Origin: Boothiomyces macroporosus | Lineage: Eukaryota; Chytridiomycota; Chytridiomycetes; Rhizophydiales; Terramycetaceae | Length of the DNA stretch: 64,000 nucleotides | NCBI GenBank assembly: GCA_027604185.1 | Contig: JADGKB010000002.1 | Location: forward strand, 248,001 to 312,000 | Direction: 5' to 3' | Shown: positions 30,537 through 41,964 of the stretch, piece by piece | Numbering within the stretch: position 1 is the first letter of the stretch | Layout: every line of letters starts with the position of its first letter | Made by a program: the position numbers and the translations under genes | Notes under the pieces: generated by a model | Told to the model about the DNA's origin: nothing | The model's input: only the letters and a program-made list of their open reading frames with translations | Database searches by the model: none

Positions 30537-33500
30537 ATGGCAAAGAAAAGAATTACAGATTCGGATGAAGAATCGGTGAACAAACGACAAAGAAAAGAAG
30601 TAGAAAACAATTAATAATTAGGAGTCGGAATCTGACGCCTCTGAATCTGAGGCCCTTGAATCAGAAGCCGAACAGGATGAACCATCAAGGAAGGATTTTT
30701 CTGGACTAGGAACAATCGAATCGGTAACCATGGTCAATTTCATGTGTCATAAATACTTGGAAATTAAATTGGGAGAGAAATTGAATTTTATTGTTGGACA
30801 CAATGGTTCTGGAAAATCAGCAATTCTAACTGCATTAACAGTTGCATTAGGCGGAAAAGCGTCTTTTACAAACCGAGCAACTAGCATTTCCAAATTGTTG
30901 AAAGAAGGGGAAGAGTATTTCGTAGTTAAATCAGGGTTGGCGAAGTGGTTGTAAGAATTCGTAATCGCGGGCCAGATGCCTATAAGCATAGCGAATATGG
31001 AGATACTATTGTTGTTGAACGAAAGATTGCGCAGGCTGGAAGTGCCTCTGGATACAAATTAAAATCTCATTCTGGAAAGCTTGTTTCAACAAGACACGAT
31101 GAATTGATGGCTATTTGCGATCACTTACAAATTGAAGTTGATAATCCAATGGCAATTCTTACTCAGGACACTGCAAGGATGTTCTTATCGAACAGTACCC
31201 CAAAAGATAAATACAACGTACTTTTTTTCTAACTCAGTTCTTTTTGAAAGGAACCCAGTTGGAAAGGTTACAACAGGATTATGTTAAAATGACTGAAAAT
31301 ATGGAAATGATTCAAAACTCTCTTTTACGTAAAGAGCAAGTAATGCAATTTAACTGTAGGGTTTACCAGACTTGGAAAAGGAAGTTAATGATTTGGCAAA
31401 GAAATGGAAGGTCATATCTCTTTAATCCTAGGATATGGAAATGGCGACAAAACTTGAAGGAAAGATCAATGAACTACAAGCGGAACAAATCTGGTCGCGC
31501 GTTGCTGAAGTTGAGAAGAGGGCTGAAGGTAAATTGACCGAGTGCAAATCATTAAAGGAAAAAATCAAGAAGGTTGATGGATATATTGAAAACTATCAGC
31601 AACAAGCCCGGCAGTTTAGCGAATCTGGAGACGAGCTGCGAGAAAGAGAAAAGTTTGCAAAGTCCCAACTTACTCCACTACAAATGCAAAAATCTGATAT
31701 TTTCCATGCACTTCAGCAAATCAAGGCTGAATTACACAGCTGTGAATCTGCAAAAGCAAATTTGCAAAATCAGATTCAGCGCCAAAAGGAAGTTGTGAAT
31801 GATATAACTGGCCGTATTGAAAGGGAAAATCAGAAAATGTCCAAAGACTTTTTAAGCCAAAAAGAGGCTAATGAAAAGGAATTGGAGTCAATGATCCACA
31901 AACGTGATGGACTCATTGATCAAATTTCAAGGGTAAGGCAAACTAATATAGGCAAGGAAAGAAATTGATAGATTGGCTAGTGATATTGATCGCGAGCAAC
32001 AACAAGAAAGGAAAATGGAGGCTAATTTGCAAGCTATTCGAAAGGACATTGATGGCGTCCAAAGAAATATCAGAGACTGTGATGCCCAAAAAACTGACAA
32101 ATTAGCCGCTTACACCAGGAACATTTCTGCTGTTGTTAAAGATGTTGACGATTGTGAACGGTTGCGTAAATGGAGTGGATATAAACCAGTTGGCCCGATT
32201 GGGATTCACATAAAGTTGAATCAGAAAAAGTATGCCCATGTAATCGAAACAATTTTGAACAAGTCTATGAATGCATTTGTCGTACAAAATCAGGAGGATT
32301 TCCGTCTTTTACAAGGAATTTTAAGAAATAGACAGTGGTAAGCGAGTTGTTTATTATTAGTGCCGCACCAATATACAAGTACAGTCCTAAATCAAGCCTG
32401 AATTATTTTGATGGGCAGCCATCTAAACAATTGAAAACCGTCTTGGATGTGCTATCTGTAATATATGCTAATCTAGATTGACAACCAAATTGCCCTTGAA
32501 CAATTGATTATCAACAACAACATTGAAAAGTCGGTCCTTGTTGATACGATGGAAGAAGGTGACAGTCTAAACCCTTGGCCAAAGAATGTTTTGGGTGTGT
32601 TTACTCCAGAAGGTCATATTATCGGTGGAAAACAGGGTGGATTGTCTACTACAAGTATGACCATGTATCGAGGAGCACCACGGTTGTCTGAAAATTTGGA
32701 CGAATATGTTCGGTAATAGTTTCTCATATATAGTGAGCTAGAATACGAATTAAACCAATTGAAATCAAAATACAATGATTTGAACGCTGACCTTAGTGAG
32801 GCAAATAGGAGAAGAGTGTCCGTCGAGCGTCAAAAAAGCAATCTGATTGCTGAAACGAGAAAGCTAGAGACCTCAAAGTTAAGACTTGACGGGCTGATCA
32901 GAGAAAGAGAGGAACGAATCAATGTATGTCAAATTTTAATCTTAGGATGCACAGCCTGTTAACATCGATTCATATATTGATATGAAGAATGTAATTGCAA
33001 ACTAATTTCAGGAAGAACTGAGTAAACTGGAATTACTCGAAAAGCAAATGTGTGATGCCAGAAATGCGCTCGCTGAAATTGCTCAAGAGCAGAAAGCAAA
33101 GATCATGGAAAAAGATGAAATTCTAAAAGAAATCAGCAAATGTGACGCTACAATTAATAGTATCCAAAACGAACTGGCTCAATTTGAACCGCAATTGCTA
33201 AAGTTCAGAACTCAAATTGAAACGTATGTTAGAAGGAGAACTGAATATGCTGAGCAGTTGGCAGAATGCACGGAACAATATGAAATATTGACTGACGCCC
33301 TTGAAAAGCAAATCGAATCTTGCAATGCTTACTGCGAACGCGTTGAAATCACCCGTCCAAGAGAGGAAATTGATGAGGAACTGAAAAAGGTGCAGGCTTT
33401 ATTGAAGGAAAAAGAAAAACAGTATTTACATATTAACATGTAGACTGGGATCCCGTGAAGCACTCCACAAAAAGTATACTCAAAAGAAAGAAGCGCTTGA

Positions 33501-34123
33501 TAATGCTATTAAAGAGATTAATGATTTCAAGACTTTAATGGAATGCTTGTTAAAGACCAAGGCTAGACGTGAAAGAAGATATGAAAGTTTCAAATCTTTC
33601 ATTACAATTAGAGCAACCAGAATGTTTGCCGAGTTGATTAGAAAGAGAGGATATCGTGGTGTCCTTTCACTTGATCATGAGGCTGGGACATTGTCTTTAA
33701 ATGTATTGAAATACTAATTGTAGGTTGACGTAGAAAACAAGGGTAGCGTTGACGAAGCTGAAGATGAAATTGATAATGACCCGAGAGCATTGTCAGGGGG
33801 CGAGAAAAGCTATGCGACAGTATGTTTATTGCTAGCTCTGTGGGAAGCTATGGCTTCTCCTTTCCGTGCGTTAGATGAGTTTGATGTTTTCATGGACGCA
33901 GTTAATCGTAGACTTGCAATGAAATTAATGATTGACAATGCGAGAGATGCTGATGTACAGTCTCAATACATTCTCATCACTCCACAAAACATGAGGTAAG
34001 TTATTTCTGATCACTAGTAATATCAACATGAATGCTGCAGATATTCGTGTTCATCTTCTCAAGGCACCAGAGAGAGGACAGCAAACATTGGATTTCTCCA
34101 GAGCCCGTGCACGAAACGAATAA
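30537..34123 (+). CDS. SMC6: SMC6, subunit of the SMC5/6 complex
   Basis: Fifteen exons separated by fourteen introns of 19-23 nt: 30600-30621, 30915-30934, 31218-31237, 31340-31359, 31411-31431, 31933-31951, 32338-32360, 32458-32476, 32713-32733, 32924-32945, 32991-33011, 33422-33443, 33703-33723, 33996-34017. Joined, they give 1097 residues, exactly as expected. Motifs: VNFMCHKYLEIKLGEKL, Walker A GHNGSGKSAI, VDNPMAILTQD, hinge region around GPIGIHIKLN, signature LSGGEKSYATV, and Walker B DEFDVFMDAVNRRLA. It partners with SMC5 in DNA repair and chromosome segregation. An acidic N-terminal tail of about 60 residues precedes the head. The stop overlaps AATAAA. This gene alone shows that ultra-short introns are routine here. 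Confidence 0.95.
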
Positions 34124-34156
34124 ATATAATCATTATTGTTAATGTGGCCAAATTTA

Positions 34157-36070
34157 TTACAAATTCATATTTGATTTGGAAGCCTTTCCAAAGATGCCCC
34201 GCTTCTGTGGTTTGTTGAGACTGGTTCTGGATGCGGACTCTACATTTTGCACTGGGGCTCCAGAATTAGTTCTGTTCAAAAAGTTTAAGCCAAACTTTGA
34301 TTTTTCATTTTTAGGTCTGCCAGGCGAATCCATTTGTGTGTTTGCTAGGGAAGAAATCTCTATCGCTGATATGTTTTTTTCTTTTTCAAGGAACTGGGCT
34401 TTGTCTGGGGGTTGATCTACATTAAATATTGATTACTGAACAAAGTATCGATTGTTGCTTCATCCAGACCAATCCTTTTCGCTAAATCCACTGGGGTTTC
34501 ACCTTGATCGTTCTTGATTGAAGGGTCTGCTGATTTATATAGCAAATAGTGTGTTACTAGTACATGCGAGTAGCTAATGGCCTCGTGCAATGGAGTCCTA
34601 ATACTAAGAAAGAAAGTACCATCCGTTAAATCCAGAACAATTGATATCAGCGCCATTCAAAACAAGAGCAATGACAACATCCAAATTTCCTCTTCTAACT
34701 GCAATGTGGAGAGCTGTAGATCCACACCCATCTTTCAGATCAACCTTGACTCCAGCATGTAGCAGCAATTTTGTAATATTGATTTGTTTTGATAATAGTA
34801 GTCCAAATGAGGATTTGGCAATGACAGCTTTGCTTGCCCTACGAATAAGTAAAGTTTACAATTCAATGAGCTGTAATGCTACAGTTTCGTGTCCACTTGC
34901 TAAAGCTAATTCATACAGTAATATTTCTTTTTCATTGATAAATTCTTGGGGAAAGGTAATTGGCCCTTTCTGGCCATACTGTCTGAATGCATCTTTAAAA
35001 GGCGATGGACTTTCTGGCGAACCATTTTGTGGTGATCCATTACTTGATTTTGGTACATGCGATTTCAATCTGTTCAATAAACACAAATCTGCGAGTCCAA
35101 GTGTCTGGTTAACGTTTGCCCCGCACTGGAGAAGCAACTGAATCATCTGATCATTGCCTTGTACGCAAGCAATCTGCAATGGTGTGACTTGATACCAACT
35201 CAAATTTGGATCTGCTTTGAACTAATATTAGAAGGGTTTACTTTAATCATTGTCTTGCATAGCTGGTCCAGCCCAAAGGAACATGCAAGTTGGAAATAGG
35301 AAGGAAATGTGAATTTGGGTGGTTTTTGAGGATTAACAGGTTTGAAAATTGAACTATTAACATTTTGGGGAAAGCCTTTTTCCATCATATGAATACACAC
35401 CGTTTGTAACCTATTAATCATTGCATTGAGAAATATTCTGTTTGCATCTTGCGGCCTCTTTTTTATCAGTGTAGCGTCAGAAAGCAAGTCTAGTAAAGCA
35501 CAAGACTCAATCACTTGTCTATCCATAACCGCGATGGTAAGCGAGTGGAATATTCCTTCATTTAGAAATATTTACCAGTGCGGGTCCGTTTTTGTTTCTT
35601 GTTGCGCAAAAGCGCATTTATTTTACTTCCAAATCCGAGGCGTTTACCTGATTTATCACCCTTGGCTATCATTAATCAGAATTACTAGTCGCATCCTGGA
35701 TTGTTTTATTTGCAGTTGGTTTTAATTTGTTTGATAGTATATGTCGCTGATTAAGTGCATACAGTATCTTGCGTTGGAATTTAGGTTCTCTATCGGTTCT
35801 GCGGAAGTATGCGAATGAATCGTTTTCGGGTATCGCTTCAACGGTCACTAATTCACTAGAACTCTTTCCTTTCTCGTCTTTCGTCTCCTCTACTCCTACT
35901 GTTCTGCTTCTCGCCCGATGCTGTAAAGGAGCGGTGAGTAACTTGTCTTTGGATAAATTAATTGATGATGTGGACCTTGGGCGGGTTTGATTATCATTTG
36001 CAGTTTTTGGTATATCCTCAGTCACAATAATGATATTATCTGCTGGTGGAGTCTGCCCTGTCTGCTCCAT
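34157..36070 (-). CDS. Ankyrin-repeat protein
   Basis: Seven exons (36070-35686, 35665-35576, 35555-35242, 35221-34860, 34838-34620, 34597-34437, 34416-34157) and introns of 20, 20, 20, 21, 22 and 20 nt give 596 residues. Repeats become visible only after splicing: VTPLQIACVQGNDQMIQLLL, GSTALHIAVRRGNLDVVIAL, NGWTPLHEAISYSHVLVTHY and GETPVDLAKRIGLDEATIDT. The N-terminal 180 residues and the C-terminal tail are Ser/Lys/Arg-rich and probably disordered. It is likely a scaffold; no catalytic domain is seen. The TAA stop runs into AATAAA, 33 bp from the SMC6 stop. Confidence 0.82.
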
Positions 36071-36224
36071 AGATTAGCAAAGCGAAGTTGTGGATGTCAC
36101 AACATTGTCTTTAGCGTGACACCTAATTAGTGTTATTATCAATGGCTGGGCTTTGCTTTGAGAAGCTGGAAGAATTACTTTGAATTGCAAACTGGTAATA
36201 GCGTTCATTTATTATTAACATTTA

Positions 36225-36548
<324 letters not shown>

Positions 36549-36660
36549 TTAACCTGGAAAAAGAAGTTATAGGTAATTTGGATGGTAAATGAACTATCCT
36601 TCAAGCCGGTTTTAGCCGTAAGTTGGCCGAAGCCATCCGAAATTTTGTTTCATTTTTTAA

Positions 36661-37545
36661 ATGTCAAAATCAGCAAAGGTAATGAGCAAGATTGTAGAAA
36701 TCAATGGGATCAAAACGGAATTGACGCACTACAGCTCAAAAGAAACTGATCACTGTTTGATCTTCTTTCCCGGAAATCCCGGCCTTGCAAGTTTCTATGT
36801 AGAATTTTTGTCCAAAATCCATGATGAATTAAACGGAGATTTAGATATCATCTGTTGCTCATATCCCGGGCATTCACCTGCGGATGGTTCAATGTTAAAT
36901 TTAGACGAACAGATTCAACATAAAATTGATTTGGTAGACTATCTCTCTGAATCACTTTCTGATACCAAATTCTACATTGGAGGCCATTCTATTGGTGCGC
37001 ATATGGCAATCAATGTAATCAAACATAGACCAAATCACAATATCGTTAAAGTGTTTGCCTTGTTTCCGACTTTGCATGGAATGGCAGAAACTCCAAGAGG
37101 TAAAGAAGTGTCCAAAATTACGGGTGCAGTGGCTAGATCCGTTATTGCGTGGGTAGTGGTGGTCTTGAATATCTTGCCAATGGCTTTACTTGTAAAGATT
37201 TGCCAATTAGTAACCAAACAACCAAAGCCAATGGCTCAAGTCACTGTTCAGCAACTCTGCAGATATAACACGATAAAGTCAGTGTTGCATTTGGCAGATT
37301 GGGAAATGAAGCAAGTGATTGAATTAGATAAAGACACAATCAACAAACATTGTGACAAGCTTGTCATGTACTATTCACAAGACGATGGATGGGTACCTAT
37401 GGACTACTATCATGAAATCAAGGCTGAATTTCCTGATGTTGAAATCCATTTGTGCAAAGATGGAATGGATCACGCATTTGTTACGCATCACTCTGTCGCG
37501 ATGGGTGTAAAGATGGCTGGTTGGATCAGAAACTTGATTAAATAG
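36661..37545 (+). CDS. Lipid-droplet-associated hydrolase (LDAH family)
   Basis: Intronless, 294 residues. An alpha/beta hydrolase with the family marks LIFFPGNPGLASFYVEFL and the nucleophile elbow GGHSIGAHMAI (catalytic Ser of GHSIG). Catalytic Asp and His candidates are in YYSQDDGWVPMDYY and KDGMDHAFV. LDAH-family proteins sit on lipid droplets through a hydrophobic hairpin, here plausibly SVIAWVVVVLNILPMALLVK, and act on sterol or other lipid esters. The start at 36661 is the first ATG after a T-rich leader. Confidence 0.88.
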   Translation: MSKSAKVMSKIVEINGIKTELTHYSSKETDHCLIFFPGNPGLASFYVEFLSKIHDELNGDLDIICCSYPGHSPADGSMLNLDEQIQHKIDLVDYLSESLSDTKFYIGGHSIGAHMAINVIKHRPNHNIVKVFALFPTLHGMAETPRGKEVSKITGAVARSVIAWVVVVLNILPMALLVKICQLVTKQPKPMAQVTVQQLCRYNTIKSVLHLADWEMKQVIELDKDTINKHCDKLVMYYSQDDGWVPMDYYHEIKAEFPDVEIHLCKDGMDHAFVTHHSVAMGVKMAGWIRNLIK

Positions 37546-37859
37546 ATCAACAATTTCGTTTAGACGGCCTTTATTCTGGTGGTTAGAGAATGAATTTTTA
37601 TCAATAAAACATTAGGAGACGAAAGCTTTAAATTTTTGCACGGACTGCTAGTTCAGATTGATGATTTTTGGTATAATTCACAGTAAGAGTAGATAACAAT
37701 CCATCAACTATTATCCCGCATTAAAACCTAGGTATTACCGATAGTTGTCTTGGCTATGGTGTAAAAATGGTCACATGACCGTCGCCCGAACTGAGTCGAG
37801 GTTTTATCATTTGGCCGAACTTATCCACTACTTAACCCCGCAAAAAACTACCTACCAGC
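37546..37859. promoter_or_regulatory. Intergenic promoter region upstream of the quinone oxidoreductase gene
   Basis: About 310 bp with no ORF or RNA gene. An AATAAA lies about 60 bp after the LDAH stop. Further on are two GTCGCC/CGAG-containing GC-richer blocks that stand out from the AT-rich surroundings, but no known operator can be named. Confidence 0.35.
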
Positions 37860-38973
37860 ATGTCATCAGTTAAAGAATCTCTTAAGAACCTACCAACAAC
37901 CTTTCAAAAGATCATTGTCCACACTCTCTCCAACGATTTCGATCAGGCAACTAAAATCGTTACTGTTGATTTCAAATCATTTATTTCTCAGCTAAGACCA
38001 AACCAAGTAGTTGTTAGATACAAATACGTTGGTATTAACGCCTCAGATATCAATTTCACCGCTGGAAGATACGACCCAACAATCAAGCCTCCTTTTGATG
38101 CTGGTTTTGAAGCTATTGGGGAAGTTGTAGCCACGGGAAAGGCAACCAAAATAAAGCTGTTACAGCCAGTAGCGGTAATGAACTATGGTGTTTTTGCTGA
38201 ATATCAGATTGTGTCTGAAAAAGCATTAATTCCAATCCCAACACTAAACAAAGCATTTTTGTCCTTGATCGTGTCTGGATTAACTGCTTCGCTAGCCCTA
38301 GACTACCATGGACATATGAAATCCAAGGAAGTTGTTTTGGTTACTGCTGCAGCTGGTGGTGCTGGCCAAATTGCCGTGCAATTGGCAAAACTCGCGGGTA
38401 ATCATGTAATTGGAACTTGCTCCACTGGAAAAGAAGCCTTTTTAAAGTCAATTGGCTGCGACAGGGTCATTAACTACAAAACTGAAAACGTTGCAGCAGT
38501 ATTGAAGAAGGAGTACCCAAAAGGTGTAGATATTGTATTTGAATCTGTTGGAGGAGAAATGTTCCAAACTTGCATGAAGGCATTGAATGTAAAAGGTTCG
38601 TATTGCTGATTGTAGGTCGTATGATTATCATTGGCGCTGTTTCCTCTTATGCAAACGAAGTCAAGGATGGTGAAAAGATGAACGTGTTTAGCTGGGACTC
38701 TGTGAAAACAAACACTCTCCTCAACAAATCAACCACTATTACAGGGTTCTTTTTGAATCATTATGTATCAGAATTCCCTGTAACAATGAAGAAACTTACC
38801 GATTTGACCCTCTCTGGTAATTATAATTAATTTCAGGTAAACTCAAGCCTGCTACTCACGATGAAGGATTTGCAGGGTTGCAAGATGTATCCAAGGCAAT
38901 TAAATGCATGCATGCTGGCAAAAACATTGGTAAAGTTGTTGTGGAATTGAAAACTCCATCAGCGAAACTATAA
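37860..38973 (+). CDS. Zinc-independent quinone/prostaglandin reductase (MDR superfamily)
   Basis: Exons 37860-38595, 38616-38816 and 38837-38973, introns of 20 and 20 nt, 357 residues. It has the MDR features YKYVGINASDINFTAGRYD, FDAGFEAIGEVVATG and the NADPH-binding Rossmann motif VLVTAAAGGAGQIAVQLAKL. It lacks the Cys cluster of zinc alcohol dehydrogenases, fitting the ZADH2/PTGR3 branch, which reduces enones and quinones. Cellular location is not shown; no clear targeting signal. The C-terminal PSAKL resembles a peroxisomal PTS1 tripeptide (AKL). Confidence 0.87.
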
Positions 38974-39018
38974 CAAGCCGTTGCAAGTCAATAATAAAAC
39001 AGTTTTATTTACTTTCTA

Positions 39019-40917
39019 TTAGAAATTCACTTTGGGACTGGCTATTTCTGGTGCTATATGAACAAGGATGAGGTCAACTGCGATGTACAATAGATGCTTA
39101 TTGATTCGTTTGTTTTGGAAAACATCCACAAGCGATTTGACTTTTTCTTTTGTATCTTCTGGTTTCATCAAGTAGTTATAGTTTTCTATCGTTAAATAAA
39201 AGTACTGGGTATCATATCGTGAAGATTGTTTTCTAGCCGCTCTCTGATTGCCTTTTTTTCAGATTCCGATCTCAATGGATTTGGTGCGCAGGGAATGTCG
39301 TTTGGCCAGAACGACTCTCTTATCAGTTCCAAGTATAGAGCCAAAGTATCTTCTCTAATTATTTGGTATATGCCCCGTATTATTCCTCTGCAAGTTAGCT
39401 TTTGAGTTACCTGTTGATTATGTGACCAAAAAAGGTTGCTGTTACTGGTCGAATGAAAAACTGAATATGCATAATTGACCAATACTGATCTTTATCTAAC
39501 TCTAAAATAGCGTGCACTAATTCGAGAAAAGATTCCTCTAGGTGATGTCGATCATATAGTGTTGTGTTAATGGGTCCAAGTTTCCATGGTCCTTTCTTGG
39601 TTTCCCAGTGTAATTTCCATAGTTGATCCCAAACATTCTTGAGAACACCATAAACATCACTCTGTGTCGGTACTGTTAACTCTACCGATTCTTCAGATTT
39701 CAACTCTGAAAATGAAACCATAGGCTTCATCTTTAGCATTCCTGGAGGAGCTAAATGACTGTCTAATCTTGACTGTTCGCTATACATGTGATTGGAAGTA
39801 AGTTGAGATAGATCGGAATTAGATTTGGTTATGACAAGTTGTGGTGCTTTTGAAGGCGAGGTGTCAGGCGTTGAAGCTTCATACAACTCTGCTTCACTCT
39901 CTGAATCATTCCGCTTTAGATTTGATTCATTCTTTTCACTTGTGGACTTAACTCTTCTTCTACGTCTTTCAATACCCGATTCTTGACTCACAAAGTCCTT
40001 GAATTTGTCCATTTTGTTTGATATTTTATCAAATCCTCCAAATGTGAACTTGTTCAATCCAGACGTAATTGCTTGTACAGCATTGTTTGGATTATTTGGA
40101 TCACTCTTGCGCCGTTTCAACCTAAGAAATCCAGACTTTTGTTTGACTTTAAATAACGTTGGTTCTTCAGTTGATTTTGTGCTTAAATTTAGTTCAGAGG
40201 ATTGTTCAGAAGGTAAATATGCTTCAGGAGACTCTGATGTCTGTGATAAAATGTCTGACTCAAAATCAGACTGTTCAGATTTATAACCTTCGTAATAGGC
40301 AGTTTCCAGAAATTCAGGTTCCAGCAACTACAATTAAACAACGAATTTACAAACAATATCTTTTCATTTAGCCAGTCAGGATCTGACAGAACATCCATGA
40401 GTAGAAGTAGCACATTATTGCAGAGTATCTCTTTCACAAGTATCCGCACGGAATCGCTGTTTACTTCTGATTCCGGCAACAATATATCCAATAAAATATC
40501 TGATACTTTTTGCATGTATTCAAGCTCGCTTTCGTTGGAAGAAAGAGCGGTATGTGGTTGTATTCCATAAAACAATTCTTCAAATGACTTTCCTCCAGAA
40601 TATGCAGTCCCTAACTTGCTGCAACAGTTTTTGTAATCCTTTATGTGATTAGTAAGGACTTTAGGCAAATCGAAAGAGATCAGCTCTATCCAATCCACTC
40701 TGCTTAGCCGTCTCTCTATTTCCTGAATCAAAACGGAAATGGTTTGGACGATTTCCTTGTAAAACTCCATGTCGTCTGAAAGCAGTGAATACCAAGCTGA
40801 AACATAGTCGTGCAGCAATAAGGCGATGATGCGAGAAAGTTCGCTGTTGACTTTTTCCGAACTCGTCATTTTCTGTTGCTTTACCAACTGCAGAATGTCT
40901 TTTAGATTTGAAGGCAT
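39019..40917 (-). CDS. PXA and nexin-C domain protein (sorting nexin-like, no PX domain seen)
   Basis: Four exons (40917-40351, 40327-39411, 39387-39206, 39185-39019), introns of 23, 23 and 20 nt, 610 residues. The N-terminus has the PXA pattern SRIIALLLHDYVSAWYSLLS continuing to EIVQTISVLIQEIERRL. The C-terminal region (VYGVLKNVWDQLWKLHWETK, then YLELIRESFWPND and a helical end) resembles the nexin-C domain of MDM1/SNX13/SNX14. The centre is disordered, with RRKSDPNNPNN and an RRRRR run. No PX phosphoinositide-binding motif is visible, and no N-terminal membrane span. Likely role: ER-endosome or ER-vacuole contact. Confidence 0.72.
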
Positions 40918-40977
40918 ATGAAAGTTAAAAACGGTGCGGCGAAACAAGAGCAAAAATCACTACCAAACAATATATTA

Positions 40978-41778
40978 CTAATATAAATCTTTGGTCAGCC
41001 AGATAATGAGGGTATAGCGCAGCAAGCAGGATGCGGTCAGGATGGCTGCATCTCGAGAAAACACTAGGAACCAGTACTTGGAAGTCCCGATAGGATAGTA
41101 TTTTCTCGTTCCCAGTATGTCTCCGAAGCCAGTGAACAGTGTCCACAATTCAATATTTCGCGCCCATATAGACTCGCCTCTATAATGACACTTTGACTGC
41201 CACAGCATAGGTGAGAAAGCATGTAACTTGAATTGCTCGTGATCAAATTCGCACTGTTCAATAATTTGAAATTTAAGCTCATTCGGTAGTTTGTTTCCAA
41301 GCTGAGCAACAAGTTCTTTCATTTGCAGTTGGAATTCGGTGTCAATCATGAATTCCGCAATTTGAACTTGTTTTTGTCTAATCCACAGGATGTGATTTTT
41401 AATGGTATCCAAATCCTGCAAATTGTTACAATTGTAACTGCCAAAAAGAATGAAAGTTGGCCATATCATGAATCCAACAATAAATGGGACTGAAATAAGT
41501 GTGGGAATGGTGTAGAGCAGATAAGTATATAATGGTTGTTTTATGTGAGCATATATGAGGTACATGTGCATGTCAAATATTCTGTAGGTACTGTATGATA
41601 ATAAAAGCAGTTGAACTGCTGCTGCTACTGCCATTATCTGCTTTGCCAGATTCCTATTCATTGATTTGTAATATAATTGAACTGTCCAGTTTTCATGGAC
41701 GAATGATTCGGGTGGGAAAAAGAATCGTTTTGGCGATGAATAGATTGGTGTTTGACCTGTTCGTTTAGTGACTATCAT
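40978..41778 (-). CDS. Uncharacterised four-helix membrane protein
   Basis: Intronless, 266 residues. Hydrophobic segments: IMAVAAAVQLLLLSYSTY, LYTIPTLISVPFIVGFMIWP, and a final pair near WFLVFSRDAAILTASCLLRY and TLIIWL. A soluble charged stretch of about 120 residues lies between them. I do not recognise the family. It lies upstream of the PXA-domain gene on the same strand, stop to start about 60 bp; the neighbour normally has an N-terminal membrane anchor in other species, so a functional link is possible but unproven. Confidence 0.6.
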   Translation of the reverse strand: MIVTKRTGQTPIYSSPKRFFFPPESFVHENWTVQLYYKSMNRNLAKQIMAVAAAVQLLLLSYSTYRIFDMHMYLIYAHIKQPLYTYLLYTIPTLISVPFIVGFMIWPTFILFGSYNCNNLQDLDTIKNHILWIRQKQVQIAEFMIDTEFQLQMKELVAQLGNKLPNELKFQIIEQCEFDHEQFKLHAFSPMLWQSKCHYRGESIWARNIELWTLFTGFGDILGTRKYYPIGTSKYWFLVFSRDAAILTASCLLRYTLIIWLTKDLY

Positions 41779-41964
41779 AGATAATTGACGAAAAGTTCCT
41801 GCTTGAATTTAAGGTGCAGTAGCAGACTCAGATGATCCACGAGCAAAATGAACCCATTGTTGTCATTTTTGTTTGACAGGAGCCACATCACAGGAAAATC
41901 TTGGATGGATTGAAACAAATCACTTGACCAATACTTTGTTCGTGAGTAAACGCTGGCTAGTCAA

